A stretch of DNA of 64,000 nucleotides, from assembly GCA_958510825.1 (NCBI GenBank), contig OY294047.1, forward strand, positions 4,092,001 through 4,156,000. The letters run 5' to 3'. The notes beneath the pieces are model-generated. The model ran no database searches and was not told the origin of the DNA. It saw nothing but the letters and a program-made list of their open reading frames with translations. Position 1 is the first letter of the stretch; each line of letters starts with the position of its first letter. Below are positions 1-9,685 of the stretch, in pieces. The position numbers were made by a program, and so were the translations under genes. This DNA is from Brachypterus glaber (taxonomy: Eukaryota; Arthropoda; Insecta; Coleoptera; Kateretidae).

Positions 1-244
1 AAACATAATTCCTATTGCAAAAAAGTTATAACTGATATATCCAATTTAGACGAGACTGTTTTGTAATGTAAAATGATATATATTCACAAATATAAAGGCC
101 GATCTTTTTTCAATATAACTTAGAGAATCTTTGAGAATATTTAATTTTCCAATTTAAAACGTTTAATTTTTACTTAAATCAAGATAAGAAATATTACTTT
201 TCCCTTTCTTCAATGGCCACACGCTACATCGCGCTGTTTGCCTT
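1..244. other. AT-rich stretch, nothing recognised
   Basis: AT-rich sequence with no open frame, TIR or repeat that I could match elsewhere in the window. Confidence 0.5.
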
Positions 245-1046
245 AATAGAGCTCTGTACAACTAGAATTATGAAACAGAAGACGTCTACCCTATGTCTAT
301 CTCATTTGTGCACGGCACGCCACTACCAACTTAAATAAATTAAAAAAATATTGCATTTTTTTCAATTTTTATCAAAAATTACCGTTGATTTTTGTAAATA
401 AAGCTAAAGAAATGAATATTTTTTGCTAAGAAATAAAACTGATGATTTAATAGTATAATAAAGAATGAAATATAAATCCTATTAATTGTTCTTAGGTTGA
501 TTGCTTAATTTGTTTATTTATTTACAAAACATAACCTCAAATACGAAAAGGTAAATATGAATTTATTTATTGTTTATCATATTTATTATTAACTATTTAT
601 TATTATTATATATTTTAATATTGTTACCAGTTTCTACATTTCAAGAAATTCATTTTATGACGAGCGTTATTTCTGTTATAGCTACCAAAATGCCAAGATG
701 TTTTTACAAGGGTTGCAAAAGTCCAAAAGAATTTCGCCTAGGCTTTAAATCTAAGGTATAAAGAAAGAACTTACCTTTGGTAAACAATATTTAAATATCA
801 AAACTCGTAAAATTACTATAATAGTCAATAAAACCACAATATTTAGTAAAACACACAAAAAACTGAAATCAAAACAATATCAAACGCAGCTCACACAATG
901 ACAGTGGCTAAAGAAAATGGCGTTACTGACAGTGCAGCCAACATAAAACCTAGGAGATTTTTTTTTCTTTATATTGGTGATATTACTTCTATCCTTTTTG
1001 GGTAGAACTTTTGTCCCTGTCTAATCTAAATGGAGAAATCTCCATT
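245..1046 (-). mobile_element. AATGGAG-family repeat, long member
   Basis: Both ends match, in inverse orientation, the two ends of the shorter repeats at 11717-12109 and 19448-19850: a left end with AGAGCTCTGTACAACTAGAA and GTCTACCCTATGTCTATCTC, and a right end with CTATCCTTTTTGGGTAGAAC followed by TGTCCCTGTCTAATCTAAAT. The interior differs from the short copies, so this looks like a longer relative that shares only its termini. The ends are imperfect inverted repeats. I see no clear target duplication. A THAP-like exon candidate lies inside on the plus strand. Confidence 0.5.
690..755 (+). pseudogene. Possible THAP-like zinc-finger exon 1
   Basis: A short frame starting at an ATG reads MPRCFYKGCKSPKEF and ends at AAG followed by GTATAA, a plausible splice donor. 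Cys-x4-Cys right after the initiator Met is the usual beginning of a C2CH THAP DNA-binding domain, as in P-element transposases. No Cys-x2-His second half is visible nearby, and the FP motif typical of THAP is absent. It lies inside a transposon-like repeat, so a relic of a transposase exon is more likely than a host gene. The similarity is short and could be chance. Confidence 0.2.
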
Positions 1047-1459
1047 GTAGAATGTTAAAAAATTTAAACTTAAATACGTTTTCTTTGTCAAATTATTTAT
1101 TTATTTGACTCAAATACATACATAGATTAATATTAATTTTAATAGTTGTTAAACATTTTTCAGTCATTCCCAGAATGTTTTTCTGTCTGACAGTTTGTTA
1201 CAGAATAAGTGAGGAAAGATGTTCCAATTCCAATTCCAATAATGGCATTTTCCATAGGATAGTTAACTATTAACTATTAGTTTGCCAGCTCACTCTGTAG
1301 TGATATGTGCTCAGTCGCCAACTTATAAAAAAATTATCTTTAAAATTTATAAAAAAACTGACTTTACATGTTCAACAGTTCAACGTTAAAATTTAACATC
1401 ACAAAATAAAAAAAATAAATATTCACGATTCACTTAAAACTTTACTATTAATGTAATAT
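1047..1459. other. AT-rich stretch, nothing recognised
   Basis: No coding potential or matched repeat seen. Confidence 0.4.
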
Positions 1460-1580
1460 TTTCACGAAACAACATAAAATAAATCAAGTCCTGTGCATAT
1501 CTACGATAGCAGGCTGATGCAGGAGTAAATCCGCCTAAGCGGCCACATCCGTCTCTTACAAAGAACATACTGCGACTGGA
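1460..1580 (+). repeat. Dispersed repeat, shared with 63139-63257
   Basis: About 120 bp in the same orientation as a second copy near the right end of the window. Shared landmarks are ATCAAGTCCTGTGCATATCT, a GATGC(A/T)GGA block and a CCGCC(T/G)AAGCGG(C/T)CACA block. Boundaries and element class are unknown. Confidence 0.6.
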
Positions 1581-2283
1581 GGAAAGATGTTCTTTTTTGT
1601 TTATCTTCGGTACAAAATTATGTAAGAATACTGGCTTAGATCACCTTAAAGTGAGAAATAAAAGAACAAACCAATAATATAATGATTTAAAATGTGTTTA
1701 TGCCTCAACTAATTTAAGAGAACTTAAGACAATTAGTGAGTGTGTGAAGACCTATTCAGCGTGACCACAATTTATCCTTACAACCATTCAGTGCCATAAA
1801 AGAATAAGTACATTTTGTACGACTCTACTTTGGGGTTCTACAACATAAGAACCATTTAAGATATTGAATTAAAATTTTGGAACTCTTGTTCGTCATGATG
1901 TTCTATAAACACTTCATAAAATTCAGAAAGATAGCCGAATTAGTTCGTGAGTTATTTGGGTTTTATAAAAGGTTCTATGAATGAAGTTAATCGTTTATTG
2001 CAGGGATTCTTGTGTCTATACAGACGTTAATACATGTCATTTGATATGCAGTTCTGAACCGAGTGTCCATTCAACTAGCTTGGCTGGTTGCGGATCGAAT
2101 GTCCAACGTTTGATTAAGCAAGCAAATGATATGATATGGGAATTTACGAACAAATTACGTCCCATAACCGGATTACATACTATCCACTGCGTGCTATGTT
2201 CTATTTCATTGTAAACTAATCAATGCATTTCAAATTTGCAATGTAGTTTACTTATAACAGAGCCACACATAAAAAATAATATC
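1581..2283. other. Mostly unique sequence with one 77-codon frame
   Basis: A frame at 1981-2214 (+) of 77 codons lies in sequence less AT-biased than its surroundings. A pyrimidine run ending in TTTATTGCAG (about 1993-2002) could be a splice acceptor. The peptide is Cys-rich (7 Cys) but matches no family I know, and there are no flanking exons I can join to it. I regard it as a weak candidate exon at best. Confidence 0.15.
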
Positions 2284-2506
2284 CAGAGACTGGACCAATG
2301 TATATTTATATTTTTGGGGTTGCTGAAACCGAATTTGATCTCAGAATTGCTCCATCAGATCCCAATTTTTTTCTACCTATAAAAACATCAGAATTTAAGG
2401 AATTTTCGCACACTTTTTTAAGTGTAGAAAACAATTGTGAACTGTTGGAGCAATTCTGAGGTTAGAGCGACCCCAAAAATATAAAAATGCGGTGGTCTAA
2501 TCCCTG
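2284..2506. mobile_element. MITE with ~70 bp TIRs, hAT-type ends
   Basis: The two ends are inverted repeats over about 70 bp, sharing TATTTTTGGGGT(T/C)GCT and CTCAGAATTGCTCCA. Terminal pentamers CAGAG and CAGGG fit the YARNG consensus of hAT termini. I see no intact 8-bp target duplication, so the class is tentative. Non-coding. Confidence 0.55.
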
Positions 2507-2759
2507 GCACTTAATTTTTTTAATACTTTGTACTGACTTTTAAAAATTTAGTTAATTTTTTTAATTTTTGTCATAATATTTGGCTAATTATTGATTGTAT
2601 TAATTGGTAATAATTATAATTAGTTATATTTAATAAACAAAAATTTATTTAATGCTATTTTCTTGGGTTTAATTATGGTCTGTTTTTTCAAGCAAGGTAG
2701 TAAATTAAAAATCGCACAGTAAATATTTTTACAAAAGGTTCGTTTCTGTTTCTGTATAG

Positions 2760-3112
2760 AATATAGTTATGTCTCCCACGTTGGGAGTCCCAACTTAAAA
2801 TTGAAAAATTTACCATCTCCCAAATCCCAAAAAAACTTAAACCCCTGCCGAAAATTTTGAAAAAGAAGGTCCTCATCTAAAAAAATACCCATTATAGTTG
2901 TATAAACGTCCAATTTTCCCAACTGTACTCCAATTTTCCCAACTAGAGAAGAAAAAGCCGACTATACCCTCAATTTTTAAACTATTCTACCAATTTCCGA
3001 AATCTACCACTCAAAAACAGTGGATTTTCCTAACTGAACAGTCGTTTTTCCCAACTCGAGCAAGATGGGGGGGAGTGGCGCCCCTCCTACAACCCCATGA
3101 AAGCAACCCCTG
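2760..3112. repeat. TTTTCCCAACT-rich repeat, related to 35960-36440
   Basis: Contains recurrent blocks CCAATTTTCCCAACT, ACTATTCTACCAA and AATCTACCACTCA in the same order as the copy at 35960-36440. Internally it is made of short degenerate units ending in CCCAACT. Frames read through it are chance products. Confidence 0.55.
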
Positions 3113-3177
3113 ATAGTCGTACAGCTAAGGAGAGTAATTAACCCGACCATCAGACCTATTTTTTTTTTAATATTCAA

Positions 3178-4039
3178 TCAGGTCCATTCACGTGCGTAAA
3201 CAATATTACTATTTTGGCAATATTGGCAAAAATCGCATGCGATTTTGACCCATATTACCTTTGACAATACTGGCTAAAATTGCGTGCGATTTTTGCCAAT
3301 ATTGCCGAAATGGCAATATTGTTTACGCCATAGACAAGGGAAGACCTCCAAAGCCGTTGCGGAATACTGTGATAAATGTGCCTAGCGCATCTGAGATAAA
3401 CTTGCACATGCGCACTACTATTGTTGTTTTTGACGAGTATTTTTTAACCTTAGTTTTGTGTGTCAAATCAAAATTGTAAAAAATTCAACAAATAACAATA
3501 ATTATCTACGAAGAAACGTCGAAATAGGTTTTTAAATTATTTTATAAGAATTTTTCGAGGTGTGTTTGAGTTTAGGGATTTTGTACACCTACTTTGAATA
3601 CACCAGGGATTGACCCTTTGCTCTTCATAAAGCAACAATACAGGTTAGGTTTAAAGTTATAAACAAATGCAGCAAAAAAACAATTAAAACACAGTAGAAG
3701 TCGAAAAATGAACAAAAACAAACGACGATCTGACAGTACTGACAGTACAAACAAACTATTAATAATTCGTCACCCCAGTGTTGGTTTGCCATATCTCTAT
3801 TTTTGGACATTTTAAGATTTTTACTGGGGGATTTTTGGAGATAAGACAAATGAATACTGGGGTGATGAATTGTTTTACGACCGACAGCATTTCACAGCTG
3901 ATAGAGATGCGTACTGCGCAAGGTCAGATATATTGCGTTACGTCATTTCGCAGCCCTGTTCTGTCACAAAGTAATCTTCGCAGGCTGGACTAATGGTTCT
4001 TTTTCCTTCTCTATGGTTTACGCACGTGAATAGACCTGA
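3178..4039. mobile_element. Palindromic MITE interrupted by a second element
   Basis: Outer ends TCAGGTC(C/T)ATTCACGTGCG are inverted repeats (3178-3196 and 4021-4039). The arms continue inward through GTAAACAATATT and GGCAATATTGGCAAAAATCG to a centre near 3245. The right arm is split by the element at 3328-4016. Without it the palindrome would be about 170 bp. Confidence 0.65.
3328..4016 (+). mobile_element. TIR element with 6-bp TSD, copy 1
   Basis: 689 bp, ends CCATAGACAAGG and CCTTCTCTATGG in inverted orientation, flanked by TTTACG on both sides (3322-3327 and 4017-4022). The empty site AATATTGTTTACGCACGTG can be read in inverse in the other arm of the host palindrome (about 3189-3207), which proves insertion. 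The same element lies at 5768-6699 on the other strand. A 6-bp TSD is unlike hAT (8), Tc1 (2) or piggyBac (TTAA); IS3EU, Dada and Maverick-type elements are candidates. No transposase frame is evident. Confidence 0.75.
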
Positions 4040-4935
4040 ATGAATAATGAATATTATTCATAATAAATTTAATTCAAATTAGTTAATTTCTTTTCTGTCA
4101 AATTCTCCCACCTTCAATAGAGGGTAGAAATGTAGTTTTAAAAGTAGCTATCTATTCACATGTACATGTGAAGACCCTTCAAAGTTTTCTAACTGATTTT
4201 TTTTTACTTGAACGATTCTCACTTTAACCGCAAAAATGAATATTGTGAATTGGCTTTTTTTGTGATCTATTAAACGGTCAATCAAGGTTGAAACTGATAA
4301 ATGATTCTGTAAATGACCACTGGTGAACCCCATGGCACCCTATCATTAGCGGCACTTTGGTAACGGCTTAGAAAAAGCCAGGCCGCTCCAGACGGATTTA
4401 AAATGTAAACTTACACCAGAAAAAGATATTGCTATACTTTTTAAAAAATATATGAAAGTCTTTTTTCCTACGACCTAGTTAGTAGTTAGTGACTATTTCC
4501 CATCATTTGCCTATGACAACGGTTGGGAAGTAACAATCAGCTAATTTTACATGTCTGCTGTCAGAAAATTAGTAAACGTCAAACACAACCTCAAATTGAC
4601 AAACTAATTTTAAGATAATTTTTGCTTTTTTTGGATGCTTAGGTGTTAGGTCGTACGAAAAATAGTATACGCACCTCGACGCAAACCATTTCAGTGCACA
4701 AAAGCCCTGTCGTGAACTAAAAACAAGGTTGGCGTACTCGGTGAGTAATATACTATTAATGGAGACAAATAAGGTTAATTTAAAATTAGCCAATATGGAA
4801 AGACAATAGCGCCGCAGACTGTCATCTTAAGTCATCTGAGATCAATGATCTCAGATCATTCCCTTTTTTGCTAATTTAACTATTTATAAAATAACGATTT
4901 TGTTTGACCTTTAATAATTTATTTGAATTTTGAGG
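4040..4935. other. AT-rich stretch, nothing recognised
   Basis: No gene seen. A short palindrome GAGATCAATGATCTC lies near 4839-4853. Confidence 0.4.
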
Positions 4936-4978
4936 TTATATCTGTTGACAGTAATAATTATAACTATCAACAGATATA
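4936..4978. repeat. Short perfect hairpin
   Basis: 13-bp stem TTATATCTGTTGA / TCAACAGATATAA around an AT-rich loop. A degenerate relative occurs around 13094-13152. Confidence 0.5.
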
Positions 4979-5033
4979 AACTTGATATTCAAATTAAGTC
5001 ATCTGTTGGCAGTTACTTACTCACCTGAACTAA

Positions 5034-5168
5034 TGAGGTGAGTTTCAAAACGTAGTTTTTGTGACATAGCAGATTGTCACTTGGTAAACAATGCAATTTG
5101 ATTGTCAAGTGATTGACAAGTTGCTATATCTTAACGGCAAAAACTGTGTTTTTAAATTTAACTCCTCA
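5034..5168. repeat. Imperfect foldback hairpin
   Basis: Arms beginning TGAGGTGAGTTT and ending AACTCCTCA pair through AGTTTTTG / CAAAAACT, ATAGCA / TTGCTATAT and TTGTCACTTG / CAAGTGATTGACAA. One of several such hairpins in the window. Confidence 0.5.
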
Positions 5169-5761
5169 ACTTATGTACGCATGACTTGAGGTCTCCTTTC
5201 TAACAGAGCTCTCTAGGGGTGAAATGGGGGATATTTTCTCCAATTTGGGAAGCTGTGTTTAACTTAAAAGAAATAACAAATTGTTAAAAGATAAAATTCA
5301 AAACCAAAACATTTTTTACTTTGAAGACGCTTTTACAAAAAATCTTAAATTATTTTATGAATTGGAAGGAAGAGCAATCTTAAAAATATAGGAGGGAACA
5401 ATACTATGAAGAATTTTTGGATTTGTGAAGATATAAAAGACGAACAATTGCGGAAGAGAACAAAAAATCTAAAGACCGACAAAAAATTGAATAAAATTGT
5501 GAAATAAAGCCTTTTGATGAATTGCTTGAAAAAAAAACTGTTTTCTTCGATGAGGATTCCCATCTTCGAATTTTTCCTATTTAGTTTAATACTTAGCGAG
5601 AAACAAGTCTCTTTTTGGCCCGAGTATACAAACAGTCTAATAGGTAGTCTATCACTTACTGACGAAAAGTTGCATTAGAAAACAAGTCATCTGTTAAACT
5701 ATAGGAAGGAATTAATATATTTTAGGAAACTAATGATTTATATAAAATTAATTTTGAAGGA
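5169..5761. other. AT-rich stretch, nothing recognised
   Basis: Purine-rich plus strand (5385-5530) gives frames on the minus strand dominated by Phe, Leu and Ile. I take them as compositional artefacts. Confidence 0.4.
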
Positions 5762-5767
5762 TACTGA

Positions 5768-6699
5768 CCATAGAGAATGAAAGAGAACCATTAGTCCAGC
5801 CTGCGCAAGATTATTTTGTGACAGAACGGGGCAGCGAAATGACGTAACGCAATATATTTGACCTTGCGCAGTACGCATCTCTATCAGCTGTGAAATGCTG
5901 TCGGTCGCAAACAATTCGTCACCAGTATTCATTTGTCATTAAAGTCCAAAAATCCCCCAGTAAAAATCTTAAAATGTCCAAAAAATAGAGATATGGAAAA
6001 CCAATACTGGGGTGACGAATTATTAGTAGTTTGTTTATATGTAATGTAATGTAATGTAATGTAATGTAATGTAATGTAATGTATTTATTTAACCATGAAA
6101 GATACATTGAGTATATATGGCAAGTCACAAAAATATAGATATATACACATATATGTTAATTTTACACTAAACAAAAAATAAATAAATTATAAACAAATTA
6201 CAAGAAATACAAAAAATAGTAACATAAATAATATGCAAAGATAGGTAAAGTACAAATAGATTAAAATATACTGTCAGTACTGTCAGATCGTCGTTTGTTT
6301 CTGTTCATTTTTCGACTTCTACTGTGTTTTAATTGTTTTTTTGCTGCATTTGTTTATAACTTTAAACATGACCTGTATTGTTTCTTTATGAAGAACAAAG
6401 AGTCAATCCCTGCCAGGGATTCCCTGGTGTACTCAGTAGGTGTACAAAATCCCGAAACTCAAACACACCTCGAAAAATTCTTATAAAATAATTTTAAAAA
6501 ACTATTTCGACGTTTCTTCGTAGATATTTATTGTTTTTTGTTAAATTTTTTACAATTTTTATTTGACACACAAACTAAGGTTAAAAATACTCGTCAAAAA
6601 CAACAATAGTAGTGCGCATGTGCAAGTTTATCTCAGATGCGCTAGGCACATTTATCACAGTATTCCGCAACGGCTTTGGAGGTCTTTCCTTGTCTATGA
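5768..6699 (-). mobile_element. TIR element with 6-bp TSD, copy 2
   Basis: Inverted second copy of 3328-4016, with ends CCATAGAGAATG and CCTTGTCTATGA. It has its own perfect 6-bp target duplication TACTGA (5762-5767 and 6700-6705). Two independent 6-bp duplications define the TSD size. The copy is longer only because of a 234-bp insertion at 6037-6270. Confidence 0.8.
6037..6270 (-). mobile_element. Insertion with (TGTAA)n end, probable LINE 3' tail
   Basis: Interrupts the element above, as shown by comparison with the uninterrupted copy 1. One end is about nine TGTAA repeats; on the minus strand this reads as an A/T-rich 3' UTR with AATAAATA followed by (ACATT)n, the usual look of a 5'-truncated non-LTR retrotransposon tail. 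No coding part remains. Confidence 0.5.
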
Positions 6700-6961
6700 T
6701 ACTGACCTAGTTTAATTAGAAGGCCAATATAATTGGATCCGACTGATGTAGTTTTGTATTTCGAACATTTTAAAGCGTGAGAATAATTTATTTGAAAAAT
6801 TTGCACCCGTTGGAGCTGGTGGCGTGTTTTGGGATGGAATCCAAACTGATATAAGAATAGAACTTTAACCACCACCTTGATGGACAAACGTCGGAAAAAA
6901 GGCTCAAATAATTCGACTCTTCTATGTGTCGCCTTATCTTAAATAGTATATTGTTTTACTA
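6700..6961. other. Unique sequence, nothing recognised
   Basis: Flanks the 6-bp TSD element; no gene or repeat recognised. Confidence 0.35.
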
Positions 6962-7062
6962 AGAGGAAAAGTGAAGCTTTTTTTTACTAGTCTGTAGAAT
7001 TTACGGACGACGCGAAGCGGAGTCCGGAAACTACAGAAGAGTAAAAAAAGCACTTTTCCTCT
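6962..7062. repeat. Foldback hairpin with CpG-rich centre
   Basis: Outer stem AGAGGAAAAGTG / CACTTTTCCTCT, inner stem CTGTAG / CTACAG, and a centre containing GGACGACGCGAAGCGGAGTCC. One of the recurrent structured hairpins of this window. Confidence 0.6.
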
Positions 7063-7848
7063 GACTGAAACATAAGATTTTTTCTTCAAGCATCCTATAT
7101 ATTTTTTTTAATATTAATTTTTGAATTTAATTTATTCAGTAATAAAATATGTTTTTTTATTAAAATAGGCCAATAAAACCCTTCCGAAATAAACTTAAAC
7201 CTTCCTTAGCTTATTTTAATTTTTTTTCGTAGGCTAAATCGTACACTTTTCGCGATTTTGATGGTAACTTGTCTAATGTAGCATTTGCAATTTCGGAGAG
7301 ATTTGTAGGTGTATAAACCACATATTCTTCTTCAATAGTTTTTAATCAATTTCACACAAGGTTTTTGCACAGAATCTCGAGTCAACCACCTGTTTATATA
7401 ATAAACAAACAAGTTTGAAGTATGGCTGTCATCAAAGTCAAAGAGTGCGGCCGCCAGTGGTGGTTTTGCCAACTAACAACTTTTTTTACGGCGTACGGCA
7501 ACTCATTTTTTTTTTGTAAAAAAATAGATCACTTCTAACTAGTGGCTTCAGTTATAAAATATGAACATTTTAGTACGCTTGAAGAAAAAGTATTTTTTTT
7601 TGTCTGCCACTGGTATATATTTTCCTATTAGCTTTCAGAATTAATTTATAGTACCTATTCATAAACAATTTTGTAACTTGTTTAGGTTCACAACAACAGA
7701 AGTTATTTAAGCCAACTAAAAGCCATAATCCAACAATAAAGAAGAAACATTTATTATATTCATGGGAACGTGGTCGGTAAGTGTCCAATGTTAGTTAAAA
7801 CCATTTCTGAATTAATATTAATTAATGGATAATATTTGAGAAGATTAT
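7063..7848. other. AT-rich stretch, nothing recognised
   Basis: No gene recognised; homopolymer T runs are frequent. Confidence 0.4.
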
Positions 7849-7859
7849 TTTACGAGGGT

Positions 7860-8361
7860 CAGTTGCTTTTCACCCGTGAAACGACAACATGTACTTTTGG
7901 CAAGAATTAGGTAATCCGTTAATCGCGTTTAATTTTTAGCATCAAGTGTTTTAGTGTAGTTATTTATTTATTTATTTGCTATCTTAGAAATGCCCTGGAT
8001 TCGATTTTATATATTTTATAGTGATTGTATGGATGATGCGCAGTAAATGACGAACATGTGATTATATTGGAGTAAGAAGGGAATTTTAAGTTTTTTAATC
8101 ATTTATAATGCTGATAAATTTTGATTTGGAAGCAACTAACACGTGAAGAAGTTTTTATGCGTACAGAATTTTTTTATATACTAGCGTATGCGCAAATATA
8201 ATTACAAATTAGAAAAAAACAGAGGTCTTACAGAAGACTGGAAATTTTCTATAATCAAAACGGGAGTGGCCATGTTGCCAAACCACTCTTGGTGAATTGA
8301 GTAACTAAGAGGGATCTGGCTAATTATCTCACTGAGAAAAGGCCAAAAAAAGGAAGAAGTA
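7860..8361 (+). mobile_element. Retro-type non-autonomous repeat, copy A
   Basis: Matches the inverted copy at 29128-29715 over its whole length; both begin exactly with CAGTTGCTTTTCACCCGTGA. Copy A is flanked by an 11-bp direct repeat TTTACGAGGGT (7849-7859, 8362-8372), as expected from retrotransposition, and its 3' end is A-rich. Copy A lacks a segment of roughly 75-80 bp that copy B has. It may be a SINE-like element or a retrocopied transcript. No tRNA-like A/B boxes are evident. Confidence 0.6.
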
Positions 8362-8372
8362 TTTACGAGGGT

Positions 8373-8687
8373 AACTTTTTTTATGTATTTTTTTTATTTT
8401 GGGACTTATAAGCTCATAATCACACGCATTTTGTTAGTACTTTTTTTCTTTTGGGTTGGCAAGACTGGACAAAAGAATATCGCTTGGCGATATAACTATA
8501 AGTCTTACGAAGCTGAAATTTTGCATGCAGATAGTCCATACTCAAACAGGTGCATGAGTATATTTTAAACCGCTTCCTTTCCCGGAGGTTGAAAACCATA
8601 AGGCCTAGATGTTCTAATTTTGTAAGAAAGTTCTAACTTCAAACAGATGGATAGGTTTAATAAACACTGGTCTTGAGGTCTTAATGA
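8373..8687. other. Unique sequence, nothing recognised
   Basis: Short frames only; no repeat or gene recognised. Confidence 0.35.
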
Positions 8688-8695
8688 GGTTGAAT

Positions 8696-8949
8696 CAACG
8701 AACTAATAACTTTTCTTTCTAGAATACGCATACCGTTAAAATAAAGTATCGCCGACATCTCGGTTTGTTTGTAAACAAATAGTAGGTATATTCAGGCCTG
8801 AACAATAACAGTTACCAGTAACTGGTATTGTTGTTTCTGTTAGAACAAAGCTGTACGAGTAAGACAGACAAATGTATATGTTGGCTACGTTTTTGTCAGT
8901 TTTAACGAATGAAATGCCTACTCTAGAGAGAAGAGTTATTAGTTCGTTG
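8696..8949 (+). mobile_element. hAT-type MITE, copy 1
   Basis: 254 bp with TIRs of about 33 bp (CAACGAACTAATAACT, then CTAGA and a GCAT) and perfect 8-bp target duplications GGTTGAAT (8688-8695, 8950-8957). The terminal CAACG fits YARNG. Other copies are at 60002-60231 and 45488-45687, with a right-end fragment at 43858-43929. Internally it carries a palindromic GTTACCAGTAACTGG block. Frames across it are shadows. Confidence 0.85.
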
Positions 8950-9255
8950 GGTTGAATGCGATACATTGTTATCAAAACTGATACCAGGTTTCGACTGACG
9001 CATATAAGAAATACACTATAAGAGAAAGTCAAATACGTGACCGTGAAAAGTATTCAGGACCCGAACCTGTGTTTTAGCTTCTAGGTACGACTGAGCGATG
9101 GCGCGAGCTGTATATGAACTTGATTGTTTAGTGGAAGTGGGGTGAGGGGTGATATATCTGTCAAAACAATTGAAATTTTACTCGTGAAATTTTACTCGTG
9201 ATTTGCAATTTATTGTGCTTTTATACCGAACTTTTATTCTGATGTCTAATACAAA

Positions 9256-9402
9256 ATGTGTATTGTACCGTTTTGCAAGGATCAGTTAAGTAAACGTCAC
9301 CGTTTTCCTAGTGATGCAAACTTATTTAATGTGTGGGTCAAAAACATTAATAGTGCCAATTGGCAACTTAAGTTAAATAAAATGACTGAAGGCAGGGACT
9401 GA
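9256..9402 (+). pseudogene. THAP-domain N-terminus of a P-like transposase
   Basis: Short 48-codon frame from ATG to TGA. The peptide begins MCIVPFC, then has KRHRFP at residues 14-19 and NLFNVWVKNINSANW in the middle. This is the first half of a C2CH THAP zinc finger: Cys-x4-Cys at the N-terminus, the FP pair, and the W-V-x-x-I helix. THAP domains bind the transposon's subterminal DNA in P transposase. The second Cys-x2-His pair and everything after are missing: homology stops after NWQL, where the tandem array begins soon after. The start is not truncated, so this is an internally deleted gene rather than a 5' fragment. Product of the remnant, if any, would not fold properly. Confidence 0.6.
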
Positions 9403-9685
9403 CCCTGTCTTGAAAAGCTTCTTATTATTTTGACTGAGTTGTTTAGGACAGGGACAGCCCCTACCCAAAAAACTTATTGATTTGACTGAGCTGTTTAGGG
9501 CTGGGACAAATGCCCTAAAAAGCTTCTTACCATTTTCACTGATATGTTTAGGGCAGGGATGGCCCCTATCGAAAAGAGCTTATCAGTTTGACTGAGCTAG
9601 CCTTAAACAGCTGTTTAGGGCTGGGATAGCCCCCGGCCAGAGAATCTTATCGGTTTAACTGATTCATATTGTTTATCTGTTGAAT
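9394..9685 (+). repeat. Tandem repeat, ~52-65 bp unit, about 5 copies
   Basis: Units share GTTTAGGGC(A/T)GGGA, CCCCTA, AGCTTAT and TTTGACTGAGCT with drift between copies. The array begins at the end of the THAP fragment inside the P-like element. Confidence 0.7.

Noticed and set aside
1981..2214. 77-codon Cys-rich frame
   Set aside because: No homology recognised, no supporting exons; kept only as a note in the stretch description.
8736..9032. 98-codon minus-strand frame
   Set aside because: Covers the hAT MITE and the left TIR of the P-like element; the same residues would recur only because the MITE recurs.
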